Shown here: positions 1-9,683 of the stretch, piece by piece
Numbering within the stretch: position 1 is the first letter of the stretch
Layout: each line of letters starts with the position of its first letter
Assembly: GCF_041435355.1 (NCBI RefSeq)
Contig: NZ_CP108442.1
Location: 4,278,001-4,342,000 of the forward strand
DNA length: 64,000 nt
Source: Streptomyces sp. NBC_01276
GTDB taxonomy: Bacteria > Actinomycetota > Actinomycetes > Streptomycetales > Streptomycetaceae
Direction: 5' to 3'
Position numbers and translations under genes: made by a program
Notes under the pieces: model-generated
The model's input: only the letters and a program-made list of their open reading frames with translations
The model's database searches: none
Told to the model about the DNA's origin: nothing

Positions 1-52
1 CGCCGAGAAGGGCCTGGACAAGCTCGCGGCCGCCGTCGCCACCACCTCGTAG
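1..52 (+). CDS. 3' end of a gene entering from the left, possibly D-alanyl-D-alanine carboxypeptidase
   Basis: Only the last 16 codons are present, ending in TAG. The tail is Ala/Lys/Leu-rich (LDKLAAAVATTS) and carries no diagnostic motif. In streptomycetes the gene preceding the metalloprotease-tilS-hpt-ftsH group is usually a penicillin-binding D-Ala-D-Ala carboxypeptidase (dacB-type), so that is the guess. It rests on recalled gene order, not on this sequence. That the fragment is coding is supported by the reading frame and the close spacing to the next gene (39 bases). Confidence 0.4.
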   Translation, partial: AEKGLDKLAAAVATTS

Positions 53-91
53 GGGGATCCCTACGGGCGCCGGTCCACGTACGGTTGACGC

Positions 92-1237
92 ATGACGAGC
101 ATCGGTGGTGCCGAGATGGTCGACTGGAACCTCGCGGTGGCGACCGCGACCCGGCTCGTGCGGCCGGGTCCCGACGTCAGCCGCGACGAGGCGCGGGCCG
201 TGGTGGCGGAACTCCGCCGGCACGCCCGGACCTCCGAGGAGCACGTGCGCGCGTTCACCCGGATGATGCCCGAAGGCGTCACCTTCCCCGACACCCCCGT
301 CCTCGTCGTCGACCGGGCCGGCTGGGTCAAGGCCAACGTCGCCGGCTTCCGCGAACTGCTGGGCCCGCTGCTCGGCAAGATGCAGGACCGCCGCGCCGGC
401 GCCCCCGGCGGCGCCGTCCTCGGCGCGGTCGGCGGCAAGGTCACCGGCGTCGAGCTGGGGGTGCTGCTGAGCTTCCTGGCCTCCCGCGTGCTCGGCCAGT
501 ACGAGACCTTCGCCCCCGGCGCGCCCGAACTGCCCGGCGCCGGCCCCACGGGCGGCCGGCTGCTCCTGGTGGCGCCCAACATCGTGCACGTGGAGCGCGA
601 GCTGGAGGTGGCCCCGCACGACTTCCGGCTCTGGGTCTGCCTGCACGAGGAGACGCACCGTACCCAGTTCACCGCCGTGCCGTGGCTGCGCGCCCACCTG
701 GAGGGCGAAATCCAGACGTTCCTCGGTGCCACCGAGATGGACCCGTCCACCATCCTGGAACGGCTCCGCGAGGCCGCCCAGTCCTTCTCCGGCGCCCGTC
801 CCGAGGGGGAGGGCGGGGACGAGGGCCGCTCGCTCGTCGAGCTCGTCCAGACCCCCGAGCAGCGCGAGGTCCTCCGCCGCCTCACCGCCGTGATGTCCCT
901 GCTGGAGGGACACGCCGACTTCGTGATGGACGGGGTCGGCCCCGACGTCGTCCCCTCCGTCGCCGAGATCCGGGAGAAGTTCCAGCAGCGCCGCGCCGCC
1001 GGCGCGGGCCGCCTCGACGCCGCCCTGCGCAAGCTGCTGGGCCTCGACGCCAAGCTCCGCCAGTACCGCGACGGCGAGCGCTTCGTACGCGCCGTCGTCG
1101 GCCAGGTCGGCATGGACGGCTTCAACCGCGTCTGGACCTCACCGAACACCCTGCCCACCAAGGCGGAGATCGCCCGGCCCGCGGACTGGGTGGCGCGCGT
1201 CCACGGCAGGGGGAGTGCGGGGAGCGAAGAAAGGTGA
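92..1237 (+). CDS. zinc-dependent metalloprotease-like protein, DUF2342 family
   Basis: The 381-aa protein belongs to the actinobacterial DUF2342 family, often labelled 'coenzyme F420 biosynthesis associated' although its substrate is unknown. It carries a zincin signature HEETHRTQF at residues 185-193: His185 and His189 as metal ligands and Glu186 as catalytic base. The rest is mostly helical, with no signal peptide or membrane segment, so it is probably cytoplasmic. ATG at 92 is used; an internal ATG at 116 (MVDWN) would remove eight residues. It is followed by a 194-base gap before tilS, so it may be transcribed with or separately from it. The metalloprotease fold assignment is firm; the biological role is not. 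Confidence 0.85.
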   Translation: MTSIGGAEMVDWNLAVATATRLVRPGPDVSRDEARAVVAELRRHARTSEEHVRAFTRMMPEGVTFPDTPVLVVDRAGWVKANVAGFRELLGPLLGKMQDRRAGAPGGAVLGAVGGKVTGVELGVLLSFLASRVLGQYETFAPGAPELPGAGPTGGRLLLVAPNIVHVERELEVAPHDFRLWVCLHEETHRTQFTAVPWLRAHLEGEIQTFLGATEMDPSTILERLREAAQSFSGARPEGEGGDEGRSLVELVQTPEQREVLRRLTAVMSLLEGHADFVMDGVGPDVVPSVAEIREKFQQRRAAGAGRLDAALRKLLGLDAKLRQYRDGERFVRAVVGQVGMDGFNRVWTSPNTLPTKAEIARPADWVARVHGRGSAGSEER

Positions 1238-1431
1238 CGCGGGGGGCGTAAACATGTCTCACTGGGGGAAGCAGCGTCACCCTTCCGAGGGACCGTGGGC
1301 CGTGGAAGGGCGTGCGATGCTCGGGGAACGGCTCGGTTCTGTCACCATCAACGCACTCTGAGTGACGAACGGCTCCCCCCGCGCGACACCCTCACCCTCC
1401 GAGCATCCGAACTCCACGAAGGGCACCGGAC

Positions 1432-2490
1432 ATGGGTCCCCATCCTGCGGTCGCGGCGATACGCCTGGCGGTCCGCCGCGTACTCCACGACGTCCTCACC
1501 GACCTCACCGACCTCACCCGCCTCCCCGGCACCCCGGCTGGCGGGAGCCCCCGCCCCGCCGCCGGCACCCCGCCACTGGTCCTCGTCGCCTGCTCCGGCG
1601 GCGCCGACTCCATGGCGCTCGCCTCCGCCCTCGCCTTCGAGGCACCCAAGCTCGGCATCCGGGCCGGCGGCATCACCGTCGACCACGGCCTCCAGGCCGG
1701 CTCCGACCTGCGCGCCGCGGAGGTCGTCACCCGCATGACCGCGCTCCGCCTCGACCCGGTGGAGTCCGTCGCCGTGCGCGTCGGCCGCGACGGCGGACCC
1801 GAGGCCGCGGCCCGCGACGCCCGCTACGCCGCCCTCGACGAAGCCGCCGACCGGCTGGGCGCCGCCGCCGTGCTGCTCGGCCACACGCGGGACGACCAGG
1901 CGGAAACCGTCCTGCTGGGCCTCGCCCGCGGCTCCGGCATCCGCTCGCTCTCCGGCATGGCCGAAGTGTCCGGAGGCCCCGGCCGCGCCCACCGCTACCG
2001 CCGCCCCTTCCTGCAGATCGACCGGCAGACCGCCCGCAAGGCGTGCATGGTCCAGTCCCTCCCCGTCTGGGACGACCCGCACAACATCGACCCCGCCTAC
2101 ACCCGCTCCCGGCTGCGCCACGAGGGCCTGCCCGCCCTGGAGAAGGCGCTCGGCAAGGGGGTCGTCGAAGCGCTCGCGCGCACCGCCCAGCTCTCCCGGG
2201 ACGACGCCGACGCCCTCGACGCCTGGGCCGCCGACGCGGAGGCCGGAGTGCGCGACGAGGACGGGCGCCTGGAGTGCGCCAAGCTGTACGCCCTGCCCCC
2301 GGCCGTCCGCCGCCGGGTGCTGCGCAGGGCCGTGGTCGCGGCCGGATCCCCCGCGGGTTCCCTCTTCGCCCGCCACATCGAGGAAGTCGACCGCCTCATC
2401 ACCGGATGGCGGGGCCAGGGCGCCATCAATCTGCCCGGCCGCGTCGAGGCCCAGCGGCAGGGTGGCAGACTTGTCATCCGGCAGGGCTGA
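1432..2490 (+). CDS. tilS: tRNA(Ile)-lysidine synthase
   Basis: This ATP-dependent ligase attaches lysine to C34 of the CAU-anticodon tRNA-Ile, changing its decoding from AUG to AUA and its charging from Met to Ile. The PP-loop signature SGGADS follows a hydrophobic strand (LVLVAC) about 45 residues from the N-terminus. The downstream [10 protein letters not shown] stretch is the conserved second motif of the N-type ATP pyrophosphatase domain. At 352 aa it is the short actinobacterial form, with only a helical C-terminal region. ATG 1432 is the first good start and is preceded by a weak GGG-rich ribosome-binding site. It is followed by hpt after 63-66 bases, a pairing (tilS-hpt-ftsH) conserved across many bacteria. 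Confidence 0.93.
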   Translation: MGPHPAVAAIRLAVRRVLHDVLTDLTDLTRLPGTPAGGSPRPAAGTPPLVLVACSGGADSMALASALAFEAPKLGIRAGGITVDHGLQAGSDLRAAEVVTRMTALRLDPVESVAVRVGRDGGPEAAARDARYAALDEAADRLGAAAVLLGHTRDDQAETVLLGLARGSGIRSLSGMAEVSGGPGRAHRYRRPFLQIDRQTARKACMVQSLPVWDDPHNIDPAYTRSRLRHEGLPALEKALGKGVVEALARTAQLSRDDADALDAWAADAEAGVRDEDGRLECAKLYALPPAVRRRVLRRAVVAAGSPAGSLFARHIEEVDRLITGWRGQGAINLPGRVEAQRQGGRLVIRQG

Positions 2491-2556
2491 TTGGTGCTGA
2501 AACACGGCTGAGTCCTCCGGGGGCACTCCCCGGAGCCCCGGCCGACAACGAAAGTG

Positions 2557-3117
2557 ATGCGGGTGGACGAGAAGGACATGGGCAGCGACCTCCAGTCGGT
2601 GCTCATCACCAAGGAAGAGATCGACGCGAAGCTGGCCGAGCTGGCCGCGAAGATCGACGCGGAGTACGCGGGCAAGGACCTGCTCATCGTCGGTGTGCTC
2701 AAGGGCGCCGTGATGGTGATGGCGGACCTGGCGCGCGCCTTGTCCACCCCGCTCACCATGGACTGGATGGCGGTGTCCTCCTACGGCGCCGGGACCCAGT
2801 CCTCGGGCGTCGTCCGGATCCTCAAGGACCTGGACACCGACATCAAGGACAAGCACGTCCTGATCGTCGAGGACATCATCGACTCGGGCCTGACCCTGTC
2901 CTGGCTGCTGTCGAACCTGGGCTCCCGCCAGCCGGCCTCCCTGGAGGTCGTCACGCTGCTGCGCAAGCCCGAGGCCGCGAAGGTCGCGATCGACGTGAAG
3001 TGGGTCGGCTTCGACATCCCGAACGAGTTCGTCGTGGGCTACGGCCTCGACTACGCGGAGAAGTACCGCAACCTGCCGTTCGTCGGCACGCTCGCCCCGC
3101 ACGTCTACGGCGGCTGA
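2557..3117 (+). CDS. hpt: hypoxanthine phosphoribosyltransferase
   Basis: This purine-salvage enzyme transfers the phosphoribosyl group of PRPP to hypoxanthine or guanine. The PRPP-binding signature is [13 protein letters not shown], with the acidic pair ED followed by the phosphate-binding loop. The N-terminal [19 protein letters not shown] matches the conserved PPi-binding loop of bacterial Hpt. Length is 186 aa, usual for the family. The start could be GTG 2554 or ATG 2557 (adjacent codons), or ATG 2578 (MGSDLQ); 2557 is chosen because related proteins begin MRVD. It lies between tilS and ftsH, the common genomic order. Confidence 0.93.
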   Translation: MRVDEKDMGSDLQSVLITKEEIDAKLAELAAKIDAEYAGKDLLIVGVLKGAVMVMADLARALSTPLTMDWMAVSSYGAGTQSSGVVRILKDLDTDIKDKHVLIVEDIIDSGLTLSWLLSNLGSRQPASLEVVTLLRKPEAAKVAIDVKWVGFDIPNEFVVGYGLDYAEKYRNLPFVGTLAPHVYGG

Positions 3118-3229
3118 ACCCCCCGGCCGGCGGTAACGTCGGCCGTCCCGCCGCTTGAGCCCCCGGGGGAACCTGGGGGCGGTTCCCTGCGTTGAGCGAG
3201 GGAGAGCGGGTCTGTCAGCCGTCCCACGA

Positions 3230-3332
3230 GGCCGCGGGTGACAATACAGGGGTACATTCCGAAGAACAGTCTTTACTCACAGCTGCATTTACCTACGGGC
3301 AGGAGGGACGGGGTGCCTGGCGCCCCGTATGG
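3230..3332 (+). promoter_or_regulatory. AT-richer leader and probable promoter region of ftsH
   Basis: The bases just upstream of ftsH are noticeably AT-richer than anything nearby. They include TACATT at about 3253 as a possible -10 box, then TTTACTC and a CATTTACC stretch, and then AGGAGG at 3301. The AGGAGG faces no in-frame start within 10 bases: the GTG at 3313 is out of frame and stops after nine codons. The stretch probably holds a promoter and 5' leader. Exact start points cannot be placed by eye. Confidence 0.35.
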
Positions 3333-5366
<2,034 letters not shown>

Positions 5367-5382
5367 CCCACCCGGAATGGAA

Positions 5383-5418
5383 GCCGCGCCCCCCAGGTTC
5401 TAGCCTGGGGGGCGCGGC
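5383..5418 (+). terminator. intrinsic terminator after ftsH
   Basis: A perfect 15-bp GC-rich stem (GCCGCGCCCCCCAGG and its complement) with a 6-base loop (TTCTAG) starts 16 bases after the ftsH stop. It is followed by ACATTTGT rather than a long U-run. This is the usual streptomycete terminator form and separates ftsH from folE. Confidence 0.8.
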
Positions 5419-5462
5419 ACATTTGTACGACCCCCGCGTGTGCGGACAGGAACGAGGATGAG

Positions 5463-6071
5463 ATGACCGACCCAGTGACCCTGACCGGTGGCGAGGGCAC
5501 GATCGGCGAGTTCGACGAGAAGCGCGCCGAGGCGGCCGTCCGAGAGCTCCTGATAGCGGTCGGCGAGGACCCGGACCGCGAGGGCCTCCTGGAGACCCCG
5601 GCGCGGGTTGCGCGGGCGTACAAGGAGATATTCGCCGGCCTGTACCAGAAGCCCGAAGAGGTCCTGACGACGACGTTCGACCTCGGTCACGACGAGATGG
5701 TCCTGGTGAAGGACATCGAGGTCATGAGCTCGTGCGAACACCATCTGGTCCCGTTCCACGGAGTGGCGCACGTGGGGTACATCCCGTCCACGGACGGCAA
5801 GATCACCGGCCTGTCCAAGCTGGCCCGCCTGGTCGACGTCTTCGCCCGCCGACCCCAGGTCCAGGAGCGGCTGACCACGCAGATCGCCGATTCCCTGATG
5901 GAGATCCTCGACCCGCGCGGCTGCATCGTGGTCATCGAGTGCGAGCACATGTGCATGACCATGCGCGGTGTCCGCAAGCCCGGCGCCAAGACCATCACCT
6001 CGGCCGTCCGCGGCCAGCTCCGCGACCCCGCGACCCGCAACGAGGCCATGAGCCTCATCATGGCGCGCTGA
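5463..6071 (+). CDS. folE: GTP cyclohydrolase I
   Basis: It converts GTP to 7,8-dihydroneopterin triphosphate, the first committed step of folate synthesis. The 202-aa protein has the conserved zinc-binding segments [10 protein letters not shown] and [10 protein letters not shown], with the Cys and His ligands in place. It also has the signature GYIPS...[13 protein letters not shown] near the middle of the chain. ATG at 5463 follows a GAGGATGAG ribosome-binding site. The later folate genes folB, folK and folP lie on the opposite strand between 7.0 and 9.5 kb, so the region is a folate neighbourhood with convergent transcription units. Confidence 0.95.
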   Translation: MTDPVTLTGGEGTIGEFDEKRAEAAVRELLIAVGEDPDREGLLETPARVARAYKEIFAGLYQKPEEVLTTTFDLGHDEMVLVKDIEVMSSCEHHLVPFHGVAHVGYIPSTDGKITGLSKLARLVDVFARRPQVQERLTTQIADSLMEILDPRGCIVVIECEHMCMTMRGVRKPGAKTITSAVRGQLRDPATRNEAMSLIMAR

Positions 6072-6076
6072 GTCCC

Positions 6077-6454
6077 GTGCCGACCGGGCCCGCCCGGCAC
6101 GGCTGGGAGCCGCTGGACGAGGACGTACGGCGCTGTCTGGAACTCCTGCTTCCGGCGGACGGCACCCTTCTGGGCGGGTACCGGGCGCAGGTGCCGTACG
6201 CCCGGATGCACCGGGGGGAGTGCGCCTGCCCCTGTGTGTACCTGTCCGTGGACGCGGAGCGGGCGGCGCCCGCTCCGCGTCCGGCGGACGGCGGGCCCGT
6301 GGCGTCGGGCTCCCTGACGGACGCGGAGGGGTCCTACCTCGGCGAAGCGATGCTCTTCGCGTACGACGGATTCCTCGCCGACCTGCAGTTCTGCGTGTGG
6401 GAGGACCTGGGCGTGCTGGAGCCGCCGCTCCGGGAGCGGCTGACGCCGTACTGA
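6077..6454 (+). CDS. hypothetical protein downstream of folE
   Basis: A 125-aa reading frame begins at GTG 6077, five bases after the folE stop, so it is probably co-transcribed and translationally coupled. It has no membrane segment or signal peptide. A small Cys pair (ECACPC) follows an Arg/Tyr-rich stretch, and the C-terminal half (EAMLFAYDGFLADLQFCVWED) is acidic and aromatic. I do not recognise a family. The frame is open further upstream inside folE but that part is shadow. Start choice is moderate, since no clear ribosome-binding site is visible. It ends eight bases before the stop of the convergent DUF3180 gene. Confidence 0.6.
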   Translation: MPTGPARHGWEPLDEDVRRCLELLLPADGTLLGGYRAQVPYARMHRGECACPCVYLSVDAERAAPAPRPADGGPVASGSLTDAEGSYLGEAMLFAYDGFLADLQFCVWEDLGVLEPPLRERLTPY

Positions 6455-6462
6455 GCGGCCGT

Positions 6463-6948
6463 TCAGGCGGTGGCGGGGGCCTTGCCCGGGTCGTCGTCCT
6501 CCGGGAGCTTCAGGACGTGTTCCAGGAAGAGGGCGGCCGCGATCACGGCCGCGCCCGCCAGGACGCAGCCACCCGCGTACCAGGCCTGGCCGCGGCGGGC
6601 GGGCACGTCGAGGGAGTCGGTCAGCAGGAAGACGCCGACCCCGCCGTACATGCCGGCCACGAGAGCCGCGACCAGGGCGCTGGCCTGGCCGAAGACCACC
6701 GCACGGGCCGCCATCAGCGGCTCCACGCCCTTGGCCCCCGGCCGCCGCTCGCGCTGCGCCTTGAGCCGGGCCCGCATCGACAGGGCCGTCGCGAACAGGA
6801 CGACGGCGATCACCGCCAGCACGATCGGCGCGGCCAGCGGGACGCCCGGCAGGGTCCCGTAGGCGTTCCACAGCCGTGCGCCCGCCCAGGACAGCACCCC
6901 GGCGATCACGAAGATCCCCGCCAGGACCGCCGGCCTCAGTTGCTTCAC
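6463..6948 (-). CDS. DUF3180 integral membrane protein
   Basis: This is a 161-aa membrane protein with four predicted helices: about residues 7-25, 32-52, 85-105 and 118-140. A basic cytoplasmic loop between helices 2 and 3 (RARLKAQRERRPGAKG) supports an N-in, C-in topology. It fits the actinobacterial DUF3180 family, which is regularly located beside folK; its function is unknown. GTG 6948 (MKQLRP) is preferred over an upstream in-frame start at 6963, because the family begins MKQLRP. It sits 58 bases after the folK stop on the same strand and is probably the last gene of the folB-folK operon. Confidence 0.82.
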   Translation of the reverse strand: MKQLRPAVLAGIFVIAGVLSWAGARLWNAYGTLPGVPLAAPIVLAVIAVVLFATALSMRARLKAQRERRPGAKGVEPLMAARAVVFGQASALVAALVAGMYGGVGVFLLTDSLDVPARRGQAWYAGGCVLAGAAVIAAALFLEHVLKLPEDDDPGKAPATA

Positions 6949-7006
6949 TTGCCCGTTCCCCACTCTCGGCGACTGGCCCCCATGGCCCTGAACAGGCTAC
7001 TAACGA

Positions 7007-7615
7007 CTACTCCGGGAGGCGGAGTTCCAGGTCGGGGCGCGGCGTGAGGCCGGTCCGGCCGATTTCGGCCAGTAGGGCGGCCACGGGGCCGTGGCCGGGG
7101 AGCTGGGCCTCGGGGTCGATGTCGTGCCAGGGGGCCAGCACGAAGGCGCGCTGGTGGGCGCGGGGGTGCGGCAGCGTGAGGACGGGGTCGTCGGAGACCA
7201 CGTCGGCGTAGGCCACGATGTCCACGTCGATCGTGCGGGGCCCCCAGCGCTCCTCGCGGACGCGGTCGTAGGCCTCCTCGATGGCGTGGGCCCGCTCCAG
7301 GAGCGAGGAGGGCGGCAGGGTGGTCTTCACCGCGATGACGGCGTTGAGGTACGAGGGCTGCGAGCCGGGCTCGACGCCCCACGGCTCGGTCTCGTAGACC
7401 GGGGAGACCGCCTTGACCCGCAGGCCCGGGGTGTCGCCGAGGGCGTCGACGGCGCCCTGGAGGGTGTCCAGGCGGTTGCCGAGGTTCGAGCCGAGCGCGA
7501 CGACCGCCCATTTGGGGTTGGACAGGGTCGTGTCCGCCGCGTCGACCGCCTCGACGACGGAGGCGGGTACCGGCTGGACGGTGGGGTCGCTCTGGGCGTT
7601 CAGTCCGTTGTTCAT
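7007..7615 (-). CDS. folK: 2-amino-4-hydroxy-6-hydroxymethyldihydropteridine diphosphokinase
   Basis: It transfers pyrophosphate from ATP to 6-hydroxymethyl-7,8-dihydropterin in folate synthesis. The 202-aa protein has the HPPK signatures VVALGSNLGNR near residue 40, SPVYETEPWG, and RWGPRTIDVDIVAY, which carries the Mg-binding DxD. It ends with the LPHPR...RAFVLAPW block. Its first ~35 residues are a poorly conserved leader. ATG 7615 overlaps the folB stop as ATGA, which implies translational coupling and fixes the start. Confidence 0.94.
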   Translation of the reverse strand: MNNGLNAQSDPTVQPVPASVVEAVDAADTTLSNPKWAVVALGSNLGNRLDTLQGAVDALGDTPGLRVKAVSPVYETEPWGVEPGSQPSYLNAVIAVKTTLPPSSLLERAHAIEEAYDRVREERWGPRTIDVDIVAYADVVSDDPVLTLPHPRAHQRAFVLAPWHDIDPEAQLPGHGPVAALLAEIGRTGLTPRPDLELRLPE

Positions 7616-7971
7616 GCGCGGCTCCGGGTGATCGTGATGGTCACGTCGTCGAAGGGGACGGTGATGGGTGCGTCCGGCTTGTGGACGACGACCTCCACCT
7701 GTGCCACCGCTTCGTGCTTCAGGCACTGCTGGGCGATCCGCTCGGCCAGGGTCTCGATCAGGTCGACCGGCTCTCCCTGGACCACGTCGACGACCTCCTC
7801 GGCCACGACCCCGTAGTGGACGGTCTTGGCCAGGTCGTCATCGGCCGCCGCGGGGCGGGAGTCGATGTGCAGCACGAGGTCGACGATGAAGGTCTGGCCC
7901 TCTTCGCGCTCCCGGGGGAAGACGCCGTGGTGCCCGCGAGCCTTGAGGCCGCGCAGTGCGACACGATCCAC
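7612..7971 (-). CDS. folB: dihydroneopterin aldolase
   Basis: It cleaves 7,8-dihydroneopterin to 6-hydroxymethyl-7,8-dihydropterin and glycolaldehyde. The 119-aa protein shows the FolB core: LRGLKARGHHGVFPRER at the N-terminus, TVHYGVVAEEV in the middle, and LIETLAERIA with the conserved ET. The C-terminal VEVVVHKPDAPI contains the catalytic Lys. Two GTG starts are possible (7980 and 7971). The AGCAGGAG ribosome-binding site sits 8 bases before 7971 but overlaps 7980, so 7971 is chosen. It is the first gene of a folB-folK-DUF3180 operon. Confidence 0.93.
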   Translation of the reverse strand: MDRVALRGLKARGHHGVFPREREEGQTFIVDLVLHIDSRPAAADDDLAKTVHYGVVAEEVVDVVQGEPVDLIETLAERIAQQCLKHEAVAQVEVVVHKPDAPITVPFDDVTITITRSRA

Positions 7972-8102
7972 GCGAATCACTCCTGCTTTCGTAGGTGCTT
8001 CCGGTCCCGGGGCTCCCCGGGGCCATGGGCCTACGCCGAGTGCGGTCGGCGTCGTCCGCCTTCGAATTTACCTGCGACGAACCTCCGCCCCCGCCGTTGG
8101 GG

Positions 8103-8546
8103 TCAGTCGGTGCCCTCTTCCTCCTCGTCATCGGAGTCCGTGAGGACCGGAGAACCGTGGTGGGACCAGAGCCGCCAGCCCTCCGGTGTGCGTCGGAACA
8201 CATTCGTGGCGACGACCAGCTGACCCACCAGCGGACCCAGTTCCCCGGCCTCCCCGGACGGGCCGCCGCTGAGGATGTTCTCGGTGCACGTGACCAGGGC
8301 GGTGTCGCCTATGAGGGCCACCTTGGTGTCGGTGAGGAAGAACTGGATGTACTCCGTGTGGGACATGATCAGCGCGTACGAGCGCAGCACCTCGCCCCGC
8401 CCGGAGAGCACCGGCCATCCCGGGTGCACGCAGGAGATCTCGTCTTCGAGCCAGAGCGCCGACAGGGCGTCGAAGTCCCCCCGCTCCATGGCCTCGTAGA
8501 AGGTCGCGTTGACCTCTTCGACGGCTTCGATGTCGGTACGGCTCAC
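8103..8546 (-). CDS. nuclear transport factor 2 (SnoaL-like) family protein
   Basis: This is a 147-aa cone-shaped alpha+beta protein of the NTF2-like superfamily. The N-terminal helix EAVEEVNATFYEAMERGDFDALSALW and the following CVHPGWPVLSGRGEVLRS are the typical opening. The LVVATNVFRRTPEGWRLWSHH strand-turn-strand near the C-terminus is the typical close. Family members are enzymes, binding proteins or dimerising modules, so no substrate can be assigned. The last ~10 residues are acidic (DSDDEEEEGTD). GTG 8546 has a good ribosome-binding site (GGAAGGGGC). It lies 28 bases after folP on the same strand and is a conserved neighbour of folate genes in streptomycetes. Confidence 0.85.
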   Translation of the reverse strand: MSRTDIEAVEEVNATFYEAMERGDFDALSALWLEDEISCVHPGWPVLSGRGEVLRSYALIMSHTEYIQFFLTDTKVALIGDTALVTCTENILSGGPSGEAGELGPLVGQLVVATNVFRRTPEGWRLWSHHGSPVLTDSDDEEEEGTD

Positions 8547-8574
8547 CGTGCCCCTTCCCAGTTCCTCCGGTGGG

Positions 8575-9447
8575 TCACAGTGCCCCTTCCACGGCGCGGG
8601 CCACCCGAACCGCGTCGGCGGTCGCCCGTACCTCGTGCACCCGGACGGCCCAGGCGCCCTGGTGGGCGGCGATGGCCGAGACGGCGGCGGTGGCGGCGTC
8701 CCGCTCGCGGGCGGGCGGCGGGGCGGCGTCCGCGGCACCCGCCAGGACCCGGCCGAGGAAACGCTTCCGCGAGGCGGCGACCAGCAGCGGGAAGCCGAGC
8801 TCGCGCAGTTCGCGGAGGTGGGCGACCAGGGCCAGGTCGTGCTCGGCGTTCTTCGCGAAGCCGAGGCCGGGGTCGACGACCAGCCGCTCGGGGGCGATGC
8901 CGCCGGCGACGACGGCGTCGATGCGGGTCCGGAGCTCGGCGCTGACCTCGCCGAGGACGTCCTCGTAGACGGCGAGGCTGTTCATGCCGTCGCTGAACCC
9001 GCGCCAGTGCATGACGACGAACGGCACCTCGGCGGCGGCCACCGCCGGGATCATGCCGGGGTCGGCGAGGCCGCCGCTGACGTCGTTGACGAGGGCGGCG
9101 CCGGCCGCGACGGCCTGGGCGGCGACGGCCGCGCGCATGGTGTCGACGGAGACGGTCACGCCCTCGGAGGCCAGTCCGCGGACGACGGGGACGACGCGGC
9201 GGAGTTCCTCGTCGGCGTCGACGCGGGAGGCGCCGGGGCGGGTGGACTCGCCGCCGACGTCGACGAGGTCGGCGCCCTGGGCGACGAGGTCGAGGCCGCG
9301 CTTGACGGCGGCGGTGGTGTCGAACCAGCGGCCGCCGTCGGAGAAGGAGTCGGGGGTGACGTTGACGACGCCCATGACCCCGCAGCGGTCCCAGTCGGGC
9401 AGCCCTGTCACCAGGCCCCTGGAGGCGGGCCCGCGGTTGGTGTTCAT
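8575..9447 (-). CDS. folP: dihydropteroate synthase
   Basis: It condenses p-aminobenzoate with hydroxymethyldihydropterin pyrophosphate and is the sulfonamide target. The 290-aa TIM-barrel protein has VMGVVNVTPDSFSDGG near residue 25, with the Asn that binds pyrophosphate. It also has LVDVGGESTRPGA, VSVDTMRA, INDVSGG-like VNDVSGGLAD, PFVVMHWRG, VVDPGLGFAKN and ASRKRFLG. All eight barrel signatures are recognisable. ATG 9447 (MNTNRG) is the start. It heads a short unit with the NTF2-like gene downstream. Confidence 0.95.
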   Translation of the reverse strand: MNTNRGPASRGLVTGLPDWDRCGVMGVVNVTPDSFSDGGRWFDTTAAVKRGLDLVAQGADLVDVGGESTRPGASRVDADEELRRVVPVVRGLASEGVTVSVDTMRAAVAAQAVAAGAALVNDVSGGLADPGMIPAVAAAEVPFVVMHWRGFSDGMNSLAVYEDVLGEVSAELRTRIDAVVAGGIAPERLVVDPGLGFAKNAEHDLALVAHLRELRELGFPLLVAASRKRFLGRVLAGAADAAPPPARERDAATAAVSAIAAHQGAWAVRVHEVRATADAVRVARAVEGAL

Positions 9448-9540
9448 GGTCCCAGGGTAGGGCCCCGGCCCTTGCCCTGGCCGGGCGGTGCGGTGGGGGT
9501 GGGCCTGCGCGACCTGCCCCCGCCCCGCCCTCCCACCGCT

Positions 9541-9585
9541 CCCCGGGGCTGCGCCCCCGGACCCCTTCCGGGGCTGTGCCCCCGG
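9541..9585. repeat. GC-rich intergenic palindromic repeat
   Basis: Two imperfect copies of CCGGGGCTG(C/T)GCCCCCGG lie 6-7 bases apart in the 236-base gap between folP and the lysyltransferase-like gene. Each copy can fold back on itself. Similar GGGGCTGCGCCCC elements are widespread between Streptomyces genes. The rest of the gap is GC-rich and shows no open gene. Confidence 0.55.
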
Positions 9586-9635
9586 CCCTGTCCTGGCCGC
9601 CCTTCCCCCGGGGCGGAAACGAGGGGTGACATGGC

Positions 9636-9674
9636 GGTGGGGCCGGCGCTGCTCGTGGCAGTGCCGGCCCCACC
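9636..9674 (-). terminator. terminator of the lysyltransferase-like gene
   Basis: A 17-bp stem (GGTGGGGCCGGCGCTGC against GCAGTGCCGGCCCCACC, with one G-T pair) and a 5-base loop begin 10 bases after the stop of the minus-strand gene ending at 9684. It has no U-tract, as is usual here. Confidence 0.75.
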
Positions 9675-9683
9675 TGTGACGGG

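Noticed and set aside
9541..9600. GC-rich palindromes considered as an origin or attachment site
   Set aside because: They resemble dispersed Streptomyces intergenic repeats; there are no DnaA boxes, tRNA gene or integrase nearby.
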